From Colwellia sp. BRX10-3 (GTDB lineage: Bacteria > Pseudomonadota > Gammaproteobacteria > Enterobacterales > Alteromonadaceae), in NCBI RefSeq assembly GCF_014077505.1, contig NZ_JACGWA010000001.1, positions 434,001 to 498,000 of the forward strand: a stretch of 64,000 nt of DNA. The letters run 5' to 3'. This document shows positions 8,608-18,414 of this stretch, piece after piece (the first letter of the stretch is position 1; each line of letters opens with the position of its first letter). The position numbers and the translations under genes were made by a program. Below the pieces are notes generated by a model. The model had not been told where the DNA came from, did not search any database, and saw nothing but the letters and a program-made list of their open reading frames with translations.

Positions 8608-9408
8608 TTATCCAAGCACAAACCAAAGCAGACCAGCACCAAGAATGAGTCGATAAATTACAAAGGGCATCATGCCTATTTTATTTACTAAAATAAGAAA
8701 ATAATGAATACAAGCATAAGCACTAACAAACGCCAGAGCACTGCCCAAGCCCATTGCTGACCAATCTACTGCTTCAGCTTCTAGAATTAACTTCAAGGTT
8801 AAATAACTGCCTGCCATGGCAATAGCAGGAATAGATAATAAAAAAGAAAAACGGGCAGCATTTTCTCTGCTTAAACCTAACATCAAACCGATAGTCATGG
8901 TGATACCTGAGCGCGATGTCCCCGGAATTAACGCGATGGCCTGAGCGAGGCCAATGAGCATAGCGCCTTTAAAACCTAAGTTTTCAATACTCTTGTTTTG
9001 TTTAGCTTTAATGTCTGCAAAGCCAAGCAAAAAGCCGAATAATAGCGTTGTTGCGGCAATAACAAGTGCACTACGCAAGTGCTCTTCAATAAAGTCTTTG
9101 CCCAATAAACCAAATAAGCCAGCAGGGATAGTGGCAAAAATAATCCACCAAGCTAATTTGCCATCGAAATTATTTCGCTCACCTTTTAAAGTGCCAAACC
9201 AAGCCACAGCCATACTGCCCACTTCTTTACGAAAATACAGCACTACCGCCATTAACGTCCCAACATGCACGGCAACATCAAATGCTATGCCTTGATCTTT
9301 CCAGCCTAAAATAGCCGAGGGTAAAATTAAGTGCGCCGAACTCGAAATTGGCAAGAATTCGGTTAAACCTTGAATTATCGCTAAAATAAAAACGTCAATT
9401 GTGCTCAT
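8608..9408 (-). CDS. uppP: Undecaprenyl-diphosphatase UppP (BacA)
   Basis: The 266-residue inner-membrane enzyme dephosphorylates undecaprenyl pyrophosphate to recycle the lipid carrier for peptidoglycan and O-antigen synthesis, and overexpression gives bacitracin resistance. The two signature regions are present: [14 protein letters not shown] near the N-terminus and [12 protein letters not shown] around residues 160-171. Several hydrophobic helices span the protein and the length matches the family. ATG 9408 begins five bases after the folK stop, so it is co-transcribed with folB and folK. Confidence 0.96.
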   Translation of the reverse strand: MSTIDVFILAIIQGLTEFLPISSSAHLILPSAILGWKDQGIAFDVAVHVGTLMAVVLYFRKEVGSMAVAWFGTLKGERNNFDGKLAWWIIFATIPAGLFGLLGKDFIEEHLRSALVIAATTLLFGFLLGFADIKAKQNKSIENLGFKGAMLIGLAQAIALIPGTSRSGITMTIGLMLGLSRENAARFSFLLSIPAIAMAGSYLTLKLILEAEAVDWSAMGLGSALAFVSAYACIHYFLILVNKIGMMPFVIYRLILGAGLLWFVLG

Positions 9409-9413
9409 ATTAA

Positions 9414-9920
9414 TTATTTCACCCTATTTATTCTTGCCCAAACTAAAGGCACTTTTTTTATCTGTTGTTGGTTTTTATCGTATTGTTGCCATAATTTTAA
9501 ATAACTTTGGCCAATAATCGGATGAGTTAAATGCCCCGCAACCTCAGCTAACGGCCACAATACAAAAGCATTTTTGGTAATTTCATCACGAGGTATTTGC
9601 GCGGGTACTTCAGCAATAACATCATCATAAAGTAATAAATCTAAATCTAATGTTCGCGGACTAAACTTCTTTGCGTTTTGGCTTCGGCCGTTGGCGAACT
9701 CTATTTTGCGCAATGTTGCAGCAACTTCAGCCAAGCTGAGCTCTGTATTTAGCCCAACCACCATATTATAAAAGGCTTTACCTGCAAAACCTACAGCCTC
9801 ACTTTCAAATAAGGAAGACAGTTTTAATGCGCCAAAGGTATCAGTTAACGCATTAAGCCCTTGTTCAATATAATGTTGACGATGAATGTTGCTACCAAGT
9901 GAAATATAAATTTCAGCCAT
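9414..9920 (-). CDS. folK: 2-amino-4-hydroxy-6-hydroxymethyldihydropteridine diphosphokinase FolK
   Basis: The 168-residue enzyme transfers pyrophosphate from ATP to 6-hydroxymethyl-dihydropterin, two steps before dihydrofolate. Family motifs are ISLGSNI at the N-terminus, [13 protein letters not shown], and [14 protein letters not shown], whose aspartates bind magnesium. ATG 9920 overlaps the last base of the folB stop (TAATG), a translational-coupling arrangement consistent with consecutive pathway steps. Confidence 0.96.
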   Translation of the reverse strand: MAEIYISLGSNIHRQHYIEQGLNALTDTFGALKLSSLFESEAVGFAGKAFYNMVVGLNTELSLAEVAATLRKIEFANGRSQNAKKFSPRTLDLDLLLYDDVIAEVPAQIPRDEITKNAFVLWPLAEVAGHLTHPIIGQSYLKLWQQYDKNQQQIKKVPLVWARINRVK

Positions 9921-10291
9921 TACAATATTTGATCTGATTGCTGTTGACTACGCTCGATTTCAACACCCACTGTCGTTGCATTATGCACCGCGGTTGGTTT
10001 CATTAATTTTAAGCGCAACCAAGGAATTTGATATTTATCGATAAGAAATGCAGCAATACGTTCAGCAAGAGTTTCAATTAAATCAACAGGATTTGCGTTG
10101 GCAAACTCGACTACAGCTTCAGAGATTGCTGCATAATCAAGCGTTTTAGCTAACTCATCATTTTCTGCTGCTTGTGCTGTATTCCAACCCATGGCTAAAT
10201 CAACGACAAGTGTTTGCTTTATTTCTTTTTCCCACTGATAAAAACCAATGGTTGTTTGAAAGGTTAATCCTTCAATATAGACTTTATCCAC
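9920..10291 (-). CDS. folB: Dihydroneopterin aldolase FolB
   Basis: The 123-residue enzyme cleaves 7,8-dihydroneopterin to 6-hydroxymethyl-dihydropterin and glycolaldehyde, directly upstream of the FolK reaction. It begins DKVYIEGLTFQTTIGFYQWE, the family signature containing the active-site Glu. LDYAAISEAV, LIETLAERIA and a C-terminal KLMKPTAVHNATTVGVEIER also match. It is the first gene of the folB-folK-uppP unit and is divergent from plsY with a 180-base gap. Confidence 0.95.
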   Translation of the reverse strand: MDKVYIEGLTFQTTIGFYQWEKEIKQTLVVDLAMGWNTAQAAENDELAKTLDYAAISEAVVEFANANPVDLIETLAERIAAFLIDKYQIPWLRLKLMKPTAVHNATTVGVEIERSQQQSDQIL

Positions 10292-10471
10292 ACTAAAACC
10301 CTTACCTGGTTTGTTACTTTAGCCATTGCGTTAATTGAGATAGAACAAACAATCGCCACAACTTGCTTTACAAAATAAATGGCGAGTTTACCTGTGCAGG
10401 TCTAGAAAAACTAGTAAACATCACGCTACAATGGCAAAAAGCTAAAAACAAAAAGATTATTTTTATAGTTT

Positions 10472-11089
10472 TTGCTGGAGGAATTGGGTATCACTAGTTT
10501 ATTTGTAACATTTTTAATGGTGATTATGGCTTACTTAGTAGGTTCAATTTCGAGTGCCATTTTACTTTGCAAACTACTGAGTTTACCTGATCCTCGTTCT
10601 GCAGGTTCAAAAAACCCGGGTGCAACAAATGTGTTACGCATTAGTAATAAGTTTGTTGCCGCAGCAGTTCTTGTTTTTGACATACTCAAAGGCACATTAC
10701 CGGTATGGGGTGGCTATTTCTTAGGCTTAGAACCGTTATATTTAGGCGTTATTGCTGTCGCGGCTTGTTTGGGACACATGTACCCAATATTTTTTAATTT
10801 TGCCGGTGGAAAAGCCGTTGCGACTGCGTTTGGAGTACTATTACCTATTGGTTTGGACTTAGGTGGATTGCTTATTTTAACCTGGTTATTAGTCGCTAAA
10901 GTTACAAGATATTCAAGCCTAGCAGCCATTGTTACCGTATCAATGGCACCCATCTATACTTGGTTATTAAAACCTATTTATGTCTACCCTGTTTTAATGT
11001 TATCTGGGCTGATCATCTTTCGACATAAAGATAATATTATCCGGTTGATACAAGGCACAGAGTCAAAAATATCTTTTACTAAAAAATAA
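10472..11089 (+). CDS. plsY: Glycerol-3-phosphate acyltransferase PlsY
   Basis: The integral membrane enzyme transfers an acyl group from acyl-phosphate to glycerol-3-phosphate, giving lysophosphatidate. Motifs are [54 protein letters not shown] and [10 protein letters not shown], with five or so membrane helices. The start is uncertain. TTG 10472 gives 205 residues but lies upstream of the only strong ribosome site (GGAGGA, 10477-10482). TTG 10484 follows that site by one base. The first ATG is 10517, which would trim the first helix. Identity is secure, the N-terminus is not. Confidence 0.94.
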   Translation: MLEELGITSLFVTFLMVIMAYLVGSISSAILLCKLLSLPDPRSAGSKNPGATNVLRISNKFVAAAVLVFDILKGTLPVWGGYFLGLEPLYLGVIAVAACLGHMYPIFFNFAGGKAVATAFGVLLPIGLDLGGLLILTWLLVAKVTRYSSLAAIVTVSMAPIYTWLLKPIYVYPVLMLSGLIIFRHKDNIIRLIQGTESKISFTKK

Positions 11090-11110
11090 CTTCATCTTGT
11101 ATCAGGTATA

Positions 11111-12160
11111 TTAAATTGGCTCTAAGGTATCTAATGGCCAGCGCGGCGTGGCTTTAAAGGTTAAATCTGTATCCACACCGGCTTTTAAACGCTGTAATCC
11201 TGCGTAGGCAATCATGGCACCATTATCAGTACAAAACTCAGGTCTAGGGTAGAATACTTCACCACCTAGCTTCTTAGTAATCTCTGCTAACTTCTCTCTT
11301 AACGCTGTATTAGCACTAACACCACCGGCAATCACTAAACGATTTAAATCGCATTGTTTTAATGCTCTTTTACATTTAATTGCTAAGGTATCAACTACCG
11401 CTTCTTGGAAAGCATAAGCAATATCAGCTTGTGTTTGCGCTTTTTGCTCAGGTGTTAATTCTTCTTTTTCTTCTTTACGAATAGTATTAGCGGCTGAAGT
11501 TTTTAAACCACTAAAGCTAAAGTCTAACCCTGGTCTATCCGTCATAGGCCGCGGGAACTTATAACGGCCTTTTCGACCACTTTCTGCCATTTTCGCTAAT
11601 ACCGGTCCGCCAGGGTAATCAAGCCCGAGTAACTTGGCAGTTTTATCAAAGGCTTCACCTGCAGCGTCATCGACAGATTCGCCTAATAATTCATAGTGAC
11701 CAATTCCGTCAACGCGCACCAACATGGTGTGGCCGCCCGACACCAATAAAGCCACGAATGGAAAATCAGGCGCATTTTCTTCCAGCATTGGTGCTAATAA
11801 ATGTCCTTCCATATGATGTACAGGTACGGCGGGTAAGTTCCAGCCATAAGCCAAACTACGACCAATTGAACAGCCGACTAATAAAGCGCCAACTAAGCCA
11901 GGTCCTGCAGTATAAGCAACGCCATCTAAATCAGCCGGTGTTAAGTTAGCATCAGCAAGTACTTCCTTGATTAAGGGAATCGTTTTACGAACATGATCAC
12001 GTGATGCCAACTCAGGCACTACTCCACCATAATCGGCATGAACTGCGATTTGACTATATAATCTGTGAGCAACTATGCCTTCGGGTAAATTACCTTTTCC
12101 ATCATCATAAATGGCAATACCTGTTTCATCACAAGAGGTTTCAATTCCTAAAATTCGCAT
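11111..12160 (-). CDS. tsaD: tRNA N6-adenosine threonylcarbamoyltransferase TsaD
   Basis: The 349-residue ASKHA-fold enzyme, with TsaB and TsaE, transfers threonylcarbamoyl to A37 of ANN-decoding tRNAs. It starts [19 protein letters not shown], has the metal-binding HHMEGH with His116 and His120, and shows [34 protein letters not shown] and a late [10 protein letters not shown]. It is divergent from rpsU, a conserved gammaproteobacterial arrangement, and convergent with plsY with only 21 bases between stops. Confidence 0.97.
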   Translation of the reverse strand: MRILGIETSCDETGIAIYDDGKGNLPEGIVAHRLYSQIAVHADYGGVVPELASRDHVRKTIPLIKEVLADANLTPADLDGVAYTAGPGLVGALLVGCSIGRSLAYGWNLPAVPVHHMEGHLLAPMLEENAPDFPFVALLVSGGHTMLVRVDGIGHYELLGESVDDAAGEAFDKTAKLLGLDYPGGPVLAKMAESGRKGRYKFPRPMTDRPGLDFSFSGLKTSAANTIRKEEKEELTPEQKAQTQADIAYAFQEAVVDTLAIKCKRALKQCDLNRLVIAGGVSANTALREKLAEITKKLGGEVFYPRPEFCTDNGAMIAYAGLQRLKAGVDTDLTFKATPRWPLDTLEPI

Positions 12161-12570
12161 AGCTTTTATTTACCTAGCAGGGTTACATCAATATAAGAAG
12201 TCGACTAATTACTAGCATTAAGAAAGCAGCCATCATTTGGCTGATGATTTTACCTATGCACCAAGCAACTTTCAATTTATAGCGTATAAAGATAGCTAAA
12301 ATATTTTTAAGGCCGGCTTTAAGACTACCATTATAACTTATAATTAATGACTCAAAATAAGCCAGTTCCTTACAATGTAAATACCACGGTAACTATTTCG
12401 GCAACAATTTATACAATAAAACAGCTGAAAAATTGATTACTACTTTACATTTCTATAGCGTTCGCATTAGAATACGTCACCAATTTTTAATAGAGTGGGT
12501 GAAGATGAGGCCATCCGGCTGAAATCAGACACCGATTTAATATAGATTTCTAACTAAGGTAAAACAGTAC
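12161..12570. other. Intergenic region between tsaD and rpsU (410 bp)
   Basis: No gene is visible. It holds the divergent promoters of tsaD and the macromolecular synthesis operon. A small dyad (CAGCCA / TGGCTG) sits near 12215-12231. An rpsU promoter candidate is listed separately. The ~85-base rpsU leader after it contains a G-rich segment (GGGTGAAGATGAGG) that could fold for autoregulation, but I cannot assign it to a known leader class. Confidence 0.5.
12444..12473 (+). promoter_or_regulatory. Candidate sigma-70 promoter for rpsU
   Basis: TTTACA (12444-12449) and TAGAAT (12468-12473) are separated by 18 bases, each with one or two mismatches to TTGACA and TATAAT. The start would lie about 90 bases upstream of the rpsU ATG. 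Confidence 0.4.
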
Positions 12571-12786
12571 ATGCCAGTAATTAAAGTAAGAGAAAACGAA
12601 CCATTTGACGTTGCACTACGTCGTTTCAAACGTTCATGTGAAAAAGCAGGTATCCTTTCAGAAGTTCGCCGTCGCGAATCTTACGAAAAGCCGACTTGGG
12701 AACGTAAGCGTAAAAAAGCAGCAGCAGTAAAACGTGCAGCTAAAAAAGTTTCTCGTGAGAACGCTCGTCGCGTTCGCATGTACTAA
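12571..12786 (+). CDS. rpsU: 30S ribosomal protein S21
   Basis: The 71-residue basic protein ([20 protein letters not shown], then [17 protein letters not shown] and a [12 protein letters not shown] tail) is close to E. coli S21. It helps the 30S subunit bind natural mRNAs at initiation. It is the first gene of the rpsU-yqeY-dnaG-rpoD block, where protein, DNA and RNA synthesis initiators share transcription. Confidence 0.98.
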   Translation: MPVIKVRENEPFDVALRRFKRSCEKAGILSEVRRRESYEKPTWERKRKKAAAVKRAAKKVSRENARRVRMY

Positions 12787-12839
12787 GAATACCTTAGTTA
12801 ATCCTGAGTCAACTGAGTTAACTTAAACGTAAATTAAAT

Positions 12840-13286
12840 ATGAGTCTACTTAGCCAACTTAAAGATGAAATGAAAAATGCCATGCGTGCCAAAGACAAAC
12901 TTCGTCTTGGCGTAATTCGTATGGCACTTTCTGCGATAAAACTGGCAGAAATTGATCACAATACAGAAGCAACTGATGAAAATGTCATTGCCTTGTTAAC
13001 CAAAATGGTTAAACAGCGCAAAGAATCTATCAAAATGTTTACTGAAGGTGGTCGTGATGAATTAGCAGCTAAAGAAGCTGCAGAAATCATCGCCTTAGAA
13101 TATTTTCTTCCGCAACCATTATCAGCAGATGAAATTAACCAACTGATTACAAAAACTATTGCTGATACCGATGCAGCCTCAATGGCTGATATGGGTAAAG
13201 TTATGGCGGTGTTAAAGCCGCTAATGCAAGGTAAAGCCGACATGGGCGCAGTAAGCGGCCAAGTTAGAGCAATTTTAAACAGTTAG
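12840..13286 (+). CDS. yqeY: GatB/YqeY domain protein
   Basis: The 148-residue helical protein resembles the tail domain of the amidotransferase subunit GatB (LSQLKDEMKNAMRAKDKLRLGVIRM, KQRKESIKMFTEGGRDELA, YFLPQPLSADEI, DMGKVMAVLKP). In GatB this domain contacts tRNA. The free-standing protein has no established reaction. It sits 53 bases after rpsU and before the dnaG leader terminator, the usual place in many gammaproteobacteria. Confidence 0.93.
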   Translation: MSLLSQLKDEMKNAMRAKDKLRLGVIRMALSAIKLAEIDHNTEATDENVIALLTKMVKQRKESIKMFTEGGRDELAAKEAAEIIALEYFLPQPLSADEINQLITKTIADTDAASMADMGKVMAVLKPLMQGKADMGAVSGQVRAILNS

Positions 13287-13325
13287 TTAATCTTCCTTTT
13301 GAACTTCAATGTTCATTCTGAATAT

Positions 13326-13360
13326 AAACCGCGATAGCCTTGGCCTCGCGGTTTTATTTT
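13326..13360 (+). terminator. Internal terminator between yqeY and dnaG
   Basis: AAACCGCGA / TCGCGGTTT form a 9-bp stem with an 11-base loop followed by TATTTT. An internal terminator upstream of dnaG is known from the E. coli rpsU-dnaG-rpoD operon, where it lowers primase expression relative to S21. Confidence 0.85.
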
Positions 13361-13437
13361 AACTAGCACACACAAAGTTACTATTCTCCCAATATTAATT
13401 GTGTAAAATAGTGCTTTATCTAGAAATAATGGTATTT

Positions 13438-15195
13438 ATGGCTGGTATGATCCCTCGACAGTTTATTGATGACTTATTGGCAAGAGCTGATATTGTCGAA
13501 TTGATAGATTCTCGCGTACCACTAAAAAAAGCGGGTAAAAATTACCAAGCTTGCTGCCCATTTCATACTGAAAAATCGCCCTCTTTTAGCGTTAGCCAAG
13601 ATAAACAATTTTATCACTGCTTTGGTTGTGGTGAACATGGTAATGCCATTTCGTTTTTGATGGAGTTCGACCGTTTAGAGTTTCCAGACGCAATAGAAGA
13701 GTTGGCTTCCCATTACAATATGGACGTGCCACGCGAACAAAATACCCGTTCACCAGCACAACAAAAACAAGATCAAAAAGCCTACATACAAAAACAAGAC
13801 GACTATGAATTAATGGCGCAAATCAGCCGGTTTTTTCAACAACAATTAAAAGTAGCCGCTGATAAAGATGTAGCAATAAATTATCTAAAAGGTCGAGGCT
13901 TAAGCGGCGAAATAGTTAAACGCTTTGGTATTGGCTACATCAGTGATGCCTGGGATGGCATGATGAAAGTCTTTGGCCGCAGTGGTCCAGTAAATCAACA
14001 ACTTGTTGATTTAGGTATGGCCATTCAAGGTGATAAAAATAAACCTTATGACCGATTCAGAGGCCGTATTCAATTTCCTATTCGTGATAAACGTGGACGC
14101 GTTATTGGGTTTGGTGGTCGAGTACTAAGTGACGGCACACCTAAATATCTTAACTCACCAGAAACGCGTATTTATCATAAAGGCCAAGAACTCTATGGCT
14201 TATTTGAAGCAAAACAAGCCATTAAGCAACTAACTCGTTTAGTCGTGGTTGAAGGCTATATGGATGTAGTTGCACTTGCTCAACATGGTGTTGATTACGC
14301 AGTTGCCTCACTTGGCACGGCAACAACACCCGAGCAACTACAAACCTTATTTCGTACCGTAAAAGAAGTTATTTGCTGTTACGATGGCGACCGAGCAGGC
14401 CGCGACGCCGCATGGCGTGCAATGGATAATGCCTTGCCTTTGATTCAAGATGGTTACAGCTTAAAATTTGTGTTTTTACCTGACGGACAAGACCCTGACT
14501 CAATGATACGAGAGCAAGGCCAAGCCGCTTTTGAACAAATATTAGATAATGCCACACCGTTATCGCAATTTTTGTTTGAGCACTTATTAAGTAAAATTGA
14601 CATGAGCTCTCCCGAAGGAAAAGGGGCTGCAATTGGAGCTTTTCAACCTTATTTAGCCAAATTGCCTGAAAGTAATCTAAAAGACGCAATTGTGACCAAA
14701 CTAGCAAATCAATTTGGTGCAAGTAATGAAATGCAATTAAAAAAATTACATAAAAACTTTGCTAACGTCACTGAAAATAAAGCCAAAGCTAAGCGACCTA
14801 AAATCACCCCAGTGAGACTCGCTATTGCATTATTGCTTGAGCATCCCCATATAGTAGAAATATTACCCGACCCGGCAATTTTAAATGAATTGAATATGCC
14901 AGGTATTCCTTTGCTAAATACACTGTTAGCATTGTGTAAGAAAAATCCAAAGGTAAATAGTGCACAATTAATTGAGCACTTTAGAGGCCAGGAAGCCGGA
15001 AAACAATTAACAAAATTGATGTGTTTAGAACATCATGTCGAAGCAGAAAACGCCGAAAGCATGTTTTTAGATTTAATTGAAAACTTTTTAAATGTTTTTA
15101 TTGAACAACGCACAGAGCAATTATTAGAAAAAGAACGTAACGGCGGCTTAACGTTAACCGAAAAGCAAGAATTGCACGGTTTACTTAGCGCTTAG
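13438..15195 (+). CDS. dnaG: DNA primase DnaG
   Basis: The 585-residue primase synthesises RNA primers at the replication fork. From ATG 13438 it reads MAGMIPRQFIDDLLARADIV, aligned with E. coli DnaG. The zinc finger ligands are Cys40, His43, Cys61 and Cys64 (CCPFH, HCFGCGEHGNA). The RNA-polymerase core contains RDKRGRVIGFGGRVL, the Toprim motifs VVEGYMDVVAL and CYDGDRAGRDAAWRA, and the C-terminal third is the DnaB-binding domain. The frame extends 13 codons upstream to 13399, but that stretch has no family resemblance. No strong ribosome site precedes the chosen start, consistent with low expression. Confidence 0.97.
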   Translation: MAGMIPRQFIDDLLARADIVELIDSRVPLKKAGKNYQACCPFHTEKSPSFSVSQDKQFYHCFGCGEHGNAISFLMEFDRLEFPDAIEELASHYNMDVPREQNTRSPAQQKQDQKAYIQKQDDYELMAQISRFFQQQLKVAADKDVAINYLKGRGLSGEIVKRFGIGYISDAWDGMMKVFGRSGPVNQQLVDLGMAIQGDKNKPYDRFRGRIQFPIRDKRGRVIGFGGRVLSDGTPKYLNSPETRIYHKGQELYGLFEAKQAIKQLTRLVVVEGYMDVVALAQHGVDYAVASLGTATTPEQLQTLFRTVKEVICCYDGDRAGRDAAWRAMDNALPLIQDGYSLKFVFLPDGQDPDSMIREQGQAAFEQILDNATPLSQFLFEHLLSKIDMSSPEGKGAAIGAFQPYLAKLPESNLKDAIVTKLANQFGASNEMQLKKLHKNFANVTENKAKAKRPKITPVRLAIALLLEHPHIVEILPDPAILNELNMPGIPLLNTLLALCKKNPKVNSAQLIEHFRGQEAGKQLTKLMCLEHHVEAENAESMFLDLIENFLNVFIEQRTEQLLEKERNGGLTLTEKQELHGLLSA

Positions 15196-15247
15196 AAACA
15201 ATATCGTTCAAATTAGATTTAGCACAAACAGAAGCGCAGTTTATCGC

Positions 15248-15276
15248 TGGTAATTTAGTAAATATTTCGCTATAAT
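15248..15276 (+). promoter_or_regulatory. Candidate rpoD promoter
   Basis: A perfect TATAAT occurs at 15271-15276, 53 bases before the rpoD ATG, in the short gap after dnaG. The region one spacer upstream (TGGTAA at 15248) matches -35 poorly, so a minor or activator-dependent promoter is the most I would claim. Confidence 0.35.
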
Positions 15277-15328
15277 TTCCGGCTAACTGTTGTAATTTTG
15301 ATAGCCATAAATAGGTGGACACTCGTCA

Positions 15329-17164
15329 ATGGATCAAGCCCCGCAATCTAGACTTAAAGAGTTAATAATCAAAGGTAAAGAGCAAGGTTATTTAACTTTT
15401 GCACAAGTTAACGATCATCTCCCTCAGGATATTATCGATTCAGATCAAGTTGAAGATATCATTCGAATGATTAACGACATGGGTATTCAGGTGTTTGAAA
15501 ACGCTCCTGATAACGATACGTTAATGATGAGTGAAGCAAATACTGATGAAGATGCTGCTGAAGCTGCTGCGCAAGCACTTGCTACCGTTGAAAGTGAAAT
15601 CGGTCGTACTACAGATCCCGTTCGCATGTATATGCGTGAAATGGGTACGGTAGAGCTATTGACGCGTAAAGGCGAAATTGTAATCGCCAAACGCATCGAA
15701 GAAGGTATCAAAGAAGTACAACGTTCTGTTTCTGAATATCCGCCAGCAATTAATTACTTGCTTGAGCAATGGGATAATTTTGAAGCCGAAGAAGTACGCT
15801 TAAGCGATATTATCGTTGGCTTTTTAGACCCTGATGCTGAAGATGAAGAAATTCCAGCGGCAGCGACTCATATCGGATCTGAGCTTTCTAAAGAAGAATT
15901 AGCTAACGAAGATAAATCTGATGAGGAAGACGAGGAAGAAGAAGACACTGGTCCTTGTCCTGAAGAAGCCCGTGAAAAATTCACTGCTTTGCGCACAGCA
16001 TACGAGTTTGCTAATAAAGTCATTAAAAAGAAAGGCCGTGGTCATGCTGATGCACAAGCGGCCATCGATGCTTTAGCTGAAGTATTCAAAGAATTTAGAA
16101 TCGTACCAAAAGTATTTGATCGCCTAGTGAAAAACATGCGTAGTGTTATGGACCGTTTACGTGTTCAAGAACGCTTAATCATGAAACACTGTGTGGTTGG
16201 TGCAGGTATGCCAAAAACTACCTTCATCAAAATATTTCCGGGTAATGAAACCTCGAAAAGTTGGTTTGAAGAACAAAAAGAAGCTGGCCTACCTCACTCA
16301 AAGAAAATGGCTGACATCGAATTAGATGTTGAGCGCTGTATCTACAAACTGAACATGTTAGAAGAAGAAACCTATCTTAACGTTCACGGCATAAAAGACA
16401 TTAACCGTCGTATGTCGATCGGTGAAGCGAAAGCTCGTCGTGCGAAAAAAGAAATGGTCGAAGCTAACTTACGTTTAGTTATCTCAATCGCGAAAAAATA
16501 CACCAACCGTGGTTTACAGTTCTTGGATTTAATTCAAGAAGGTAACATTGGTTTGATGAAAGCAGTTGATAAGTTTGAATACCGTCGTGGTTATAAGTTT
16601 TCAACTTATGCTACCTGGTGGATACGCCAAGCTATTACTCGTTCAATTGCTGATCAGGCGCGTACTATCCGTATTCCAGTACATATGATTGAAACGATTA
16701 ACAAACTTAATCGTATTTCACGTCAAATGTTACAAGAAATGGGTCGCGAGCCAACACCTGAAGAATTAGCTGAACGCATGATTATGCCAGAAGATAAAAT
16801 TCGTAAAGTGTTAAAAATCGCAAAAGAGCCAATTTCAATGGAAACGCCAATTGGTGATGATGAAGATTCTCACTTAGGTGACTTTATTGAAGATGGTAGC
16901 GGTGAATTACCGGTTGATTCTGCAACTGCTGAAAACTTGAAAGATGCGACACATGAAGTATTAGCTGGTTTAACAGCGCGTGAAGCAAAAGTATTAAGAA
17001 TGCGCTTTGGTATCGACATGAACACTGATCATACCCTTGAAGAAGTAGGTAAACAATTTGATGTAACACGTGAACGTATTCGTCAAATTGAAGCAAAAGC
17101 ATTACGCAAATTGCGCCACCCTTCACGCTCAGAGCAACTAAAAAGTTTCTTAGACGGTGAGTAA
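15329..17164 (+). CDS. rpoD: RNA polymerase primary sigma factor RpoD (sigma-70)
   Basis: The 611-residue housekeeping sigma factor has region 1.1 at residues ~5-80 and region 1.2 around [22 protein letters not shown] long acidic non-conserved segment contains [16 protein letters not shown]. Region 2 includes [20 protein letters not shown] and [16 protein letters not shown] (-10 recognition and melting). Region 3 contains [11 protein letters not shown], and region 4.2 [20 protein letters not shown] reads the -35 element. Length and layout match E. coli sigma-70 (613 residues). It closes the macromolecular synthesis operon. Confidence 0.98.
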   Translation: MDQAPQSRLKELIIKGKEQGYLTFAQVNDHLPQDIIDSDQVEDIIRMINDMGIQVFENAPDNDTLMMSEANTDEDAAEAAAQALATVESEIGRTTDPVRMYMREMGTVELLTRKGEIVIAKRIEEGIKEVQRSVSEYPPAINYLLEQWDNFEAEEVRLSDIIVGFLDPDAEDEEIPAAATHIGSELSKEELANEDKSDEEDEEEEDTGPCPEEAREKFTALRTAYEFANKVIKKKGRGHADAQAAIDALAEVFKEFRIVPKVFDRLVKNMRSVMDRLRVQERLIMKHCVVGAGMPKTTFIKIFPGNETSKSWFEEQKEAGLPHSKKMADIELDVERCIYKLNMLEEETYLNVHGIKDINRRMSIGEAKARRAKKEMVEANLRLVISIAKKYTNRGLQFLDLIQEGNIGLMKAVDKFEYRRGYKFSTYATWWIRQAITRSIADQARTIRIPVHMIETINKLNRISRQMLQEMGREPTPEELAERMIMPEDKIRKVLKIAKEPISMETPIGDDEDSHLGDFIEDGSGELPVDSATAENLKDATHEVLAGLTAREAKVLRMRFGIDMNTDHTLEEVGKQFDVTRERIRQIEAKALRKLRHPSRSEQLKSFLDGE

Positions 17165-17190
17165 TTAATTTTATCGAATTAATTATATAA

Positions 17191-17218
17191 AAATCCAGCT
17201 ACGTGCTGGATTTTTTTT
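17191..17218 (+). terminator. Terminator of rpoD
   Basis: AAATCCAGC / GCTGGATTT with a 5-base loop, then a run of T residues, 26 bases after the rpoD stop. Confidence 0.92.
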
Positions 17219-17268
17219 AGCTTAAATTTAACGTACACAACATTCATGAGCCAGATAGTAGCTGCGTA

Positions 17269-18414
17269 CTATTCTTTTTTATTCATGCCATGTTCTGGTG
17301 ATGTTAAAAACGTTTCATCGGTTAAGGTATCTAGAAACGCTAACAAATCTTGTTTCTCCTGGGGCGTTAATTCAAAACCCTTAACAAATTGACTTTTCAT
17401 TGGGTTGGCTCTGCCATCTCCTTTATATTGACCACCTTTTATATTACGCCCACCGGCAGCATAAATATCGATAACCTCAGCAAGTGTCGCAACACTACCA
17501 TCATGCATATAAGGTGCAGAATGGCGAATATTTCGTAACGTGGGCGCGCGAAAACGGCCATTGTCTTTTGCTAAGGTAGATATATCAGCGAGTCCGATAT
17601 CTTTGCTAGGATAACCAAATTCACCTTTATTTATTTCAACATAATACAAACCCGTATTGTGAAATGGCCTGCGATCAATCAGCTGCTGTTCATGACCTGT
17701 TGATTGCGTAAAATTAAAACCTCCATGACAGTGATGACATTCTAAACGCTCAGAAAAAAACAAGTTCATGCCTCGAATAGCAGCAGCAGAAATAGCATCA
17801 TCATCACTTAAATAAGCATATTTATCGAAAGGTGAATTTAATGAAATTAAACTGCGCACATAACTCGCTAAAGCTTTTACTATCAGCTCAAAACTAACTG
17901 GCTGTCTTGGAAAGGCCAAATTAAAAGCCTGCAGATATTCTTGCGTTTTAAAGCGTGCAAGCACTTCGGCTTCATGTCCGGTTATGCCAAGTTCAATAGG
18001 TGATTCATCAAACATAGGCAGCAATATTTGTCGCTCAAGCGACGTAATGCCATAATGAGCCCAGGTTAAGGTTTTATTATAAGCGATATTGACTAGAGCG
18101 GGTGCATTACGGCGATGTAATACACCTGTTGAACCAACAGATACCGACAATGGCTCTGAAAATGAATATTGTTGTAGGTGGCAACTTTCACAAGATTGCT
18201 GCTTGTTAGCTGATAGGTTTTTATCAAAAAACAGTTGTTTTCCTAACGCAACTTTCTCATGACTCATCGGGTTATTTGTTGGTACTTGTGGCTTAGGAAA
18301 CCCATCAATAATAGGCCATTTATAGCTAACATCTAACTTTTTAGCGTTATCACAGCCAAAAAGCATGGCAGTTAAAGCTAAGCATATTGTCGTAGCTATA
18401 AATCTATTCAACAT
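17269..18414 (-). CDS. MbnH-type di-heme cytochrome c peroxidase/MauG-family lipoprotein
   Basis: The 381-residue protein (start ATG 18414; a GTG at 18426 is possible) has a lipoprotein signal with lipobox LFGC, Cys21. It has two c-type heme sites, CESCH at residues 75-79 and CHHCH near 226-230. The late motif SAPYMHDGS and the C-terminal GGRNIKGGQYKGDGRANP resemble MbnH rather than classical CcpA. MbnH enzymes use peroxide or oxygen chemistry to convert a specific tryptophan of the partner MbnP into kynurenine. The start overlaps the end of the mbnP-like gene by 11 bases, indicating coupled expression of enzyme and substrate. Confidence 0.85.
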   Translation of the reverse strand: MLNRFIATTICLALTAMLFGCDNAKKLDVSYKWPIIDGFPKPQVPTNNPMSHEKVALGKQLFFDKNLSANKQQSCESCHLQQYSFSEPLSVSVGSTGVLHRRNAPALVNIAYNKTLTWAHYGITSLERQILLPMFDESPIELGITGHEAEVLARFKTQEYLQAFNLAFPRQPVSFELIVKALASYVRSLISLNSPFDKYAYLSDDDAISAAAIRGMNLFFSERLECHHCHGGFNFTQSTGHEQQLIDRRPFHNTGLYYVEINKGEFGYPSKDIGLADISTLAKDNGRFRAPTLRNIRHSAPYMHDGSVATLAEVIDIYAAGGRNIKGGQYKGDGRANPMKSQFVKGFELTPQEKQDLLAFLDTLTDETFLTSPEHGMNKKE

